The translations under genes were made by a program, and so were the position numbers. Shown one piece after another: positions 63,684 through 64,000 of a stretch of 64,000 nt of DNA. The notes beneath the pieces were generated by a model. It was not told the DNA's origin and did not search any database. It saw only the letters and a program-made list of their open reading frames with translations. Numbering within the stretch: the first letter of the stretch is position 1; each line of letters starts with the position of its first letter. The stretch comes from Azonexus sp. (GTDB lineage Bacteria > Pseudomonadota > Gammaproteobacteria > Burkholderiales > Rhodocyclaceae), in contig NZ_JAKLLH010000003.1 of assembly GCF_023150235.1 (NCBI RefSeq), forward strand, positions 62,001 to 126,000, read 5' to 3'.

Positions 63684-64000
63684 ATGCTGCTCATGATCGA
63701 CAATTACGACAGCTTCACCTACAACCTCGTCCAGTACTTCGGCGAGCTGGGGCAGGAAGTCAAGGTATATCGCAACGACGCCATCACCCTGGCGGACATT
63801 GCCCGCCTGGCACCGGATTACCTGGTGATTTCCCCCGGTCCTTGCGCGCCGGCGCAGGCGGGCATTTCACTGGCCGCGATCCGCGAATTCTCGGGAAAGA
63901 TTCCCCTGCTTGGCGTCTGCCTCGGACACCAGTCGATCGGCGAAGCCTTCGGCGGCCGCATCGTGCACGCCCAACAGCTGATGCACGGCAAGGTATCGCC
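63684..64000 (+). CDS. trpG: Anthranilate synthase component II, glutamine amidotransferase (5' part)
   Basis: The first 105 codons are present before the window ends. The class I amidotransferase pattern is clear: [35 protein letters not shown] and [17 protein letters not shown], with nucleophile Cys79. TrpG supplies ammonia from glutamine to TrpE for anthranilate synthesis and often doubles as PabA for folate. trpE is not immediately upstream within this window, so whether it is a trp operon gene or a separate pabA cannot be decided here. Confidence 0.92.
   Translation, partial: MLLMIDNYDSFTYNLVQYFGELGQEVKVYRNDAITLADIARLAPDYLVISPGPCAPAQAGISLAAIREFSGKIPLLGVCLGHQSIGEAFGGRIVHAQQLMHGKVS

Overview
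The window is 64 kb of GC-rich bacterial chromosome. Its content points to a motile betaproteobacterium, most likely of the Rhodocyclales (Dechloromonas/Azonexus-like). That placement is inferred from flagellar gene order, protein style and the sucD-terC and trpG flanks; no database search was possible. No rRNA, tRNA, CRISPR array, insertion sequence or prophage was seen.

Layout. (1) 1-1800: the 3' end of a probable sucD, a rho-independent terminator, a TerC-family membrane protein and an ornithine cyclodeaminase-family enzyme. (2) 1812-13984: eight tightly packed same-strand signalling genes. They encode a CHASE2/TPR/Ser-Thr kinase, a PP2C phosphatase, an FHA protein, a CHASE2 adenylate cyclase, an HxHxDH metallo-hydrolase resembling class II cAMP phosphodiesterases, a double cyclic-nucleotide-binding/rhodanese protein, a GAF-GspE/PilB-type ATPase and a GAF/HD-GYP protein. 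This looks like one regulatory system joining protein phosphorylation, cAMP and probably c-di-GMP, and it is the best candidate for an undescribed system here. (3) 14024-25103: a SPINDLY/OGT-like glycosyltransferase divergent from two near-identical flagellins, then flaG, fliD, fliS, a fliT-like gene, a FliK-like gene and a stand-alone FlhB C-terminal-like gene. (4) 25290-39423: fliE and fleSR on the minus strand, then fliFGHIJ-K-L-M-N-O-P-Q-R on the plus strand. (5) 39587-51915: a small lipoprotein gene, flgBCDEFGHIJKL on the minus strand and flgA divergent. (6) 52174-60020: flhB-flhA-flhF-flhG-fliA-motC-motD. (7) 60062-64000: an acyltransferase, a ComB-family protein, an MBL-fold hydrolase and the start of trpG.

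Regulation. Sequences with the sigma-54 geometry GG-N10-GC lie upstream of flagellin 1, fliD, fliS, fliE, fliK and flgB, with a weaker match before flhB. A near-consensus sigma-28 promoter precedes flagellin 2. With fleSR and fliA inside the window this fits a polar-type hierarchy: sigma-54/FleR middle genes and FliA late genes. A FleQ/FlrA master regulator, flgM, flgN and the che genes were not found here.

Two DNA-level observations stand out. First, an 18-bp palindrome, TTCACGGTCGACCGTGAA, recurs in full or half form about ten times, in both strands, in two reading frames and once as the heart of a 44-bp perfect terminator palindrome. Second, the flagellin pair is a composition mosaic: the 5' end of copy 1 and the 3' end of copy 2 have host-like GC-rich codons, while everything between is more AT-rich.
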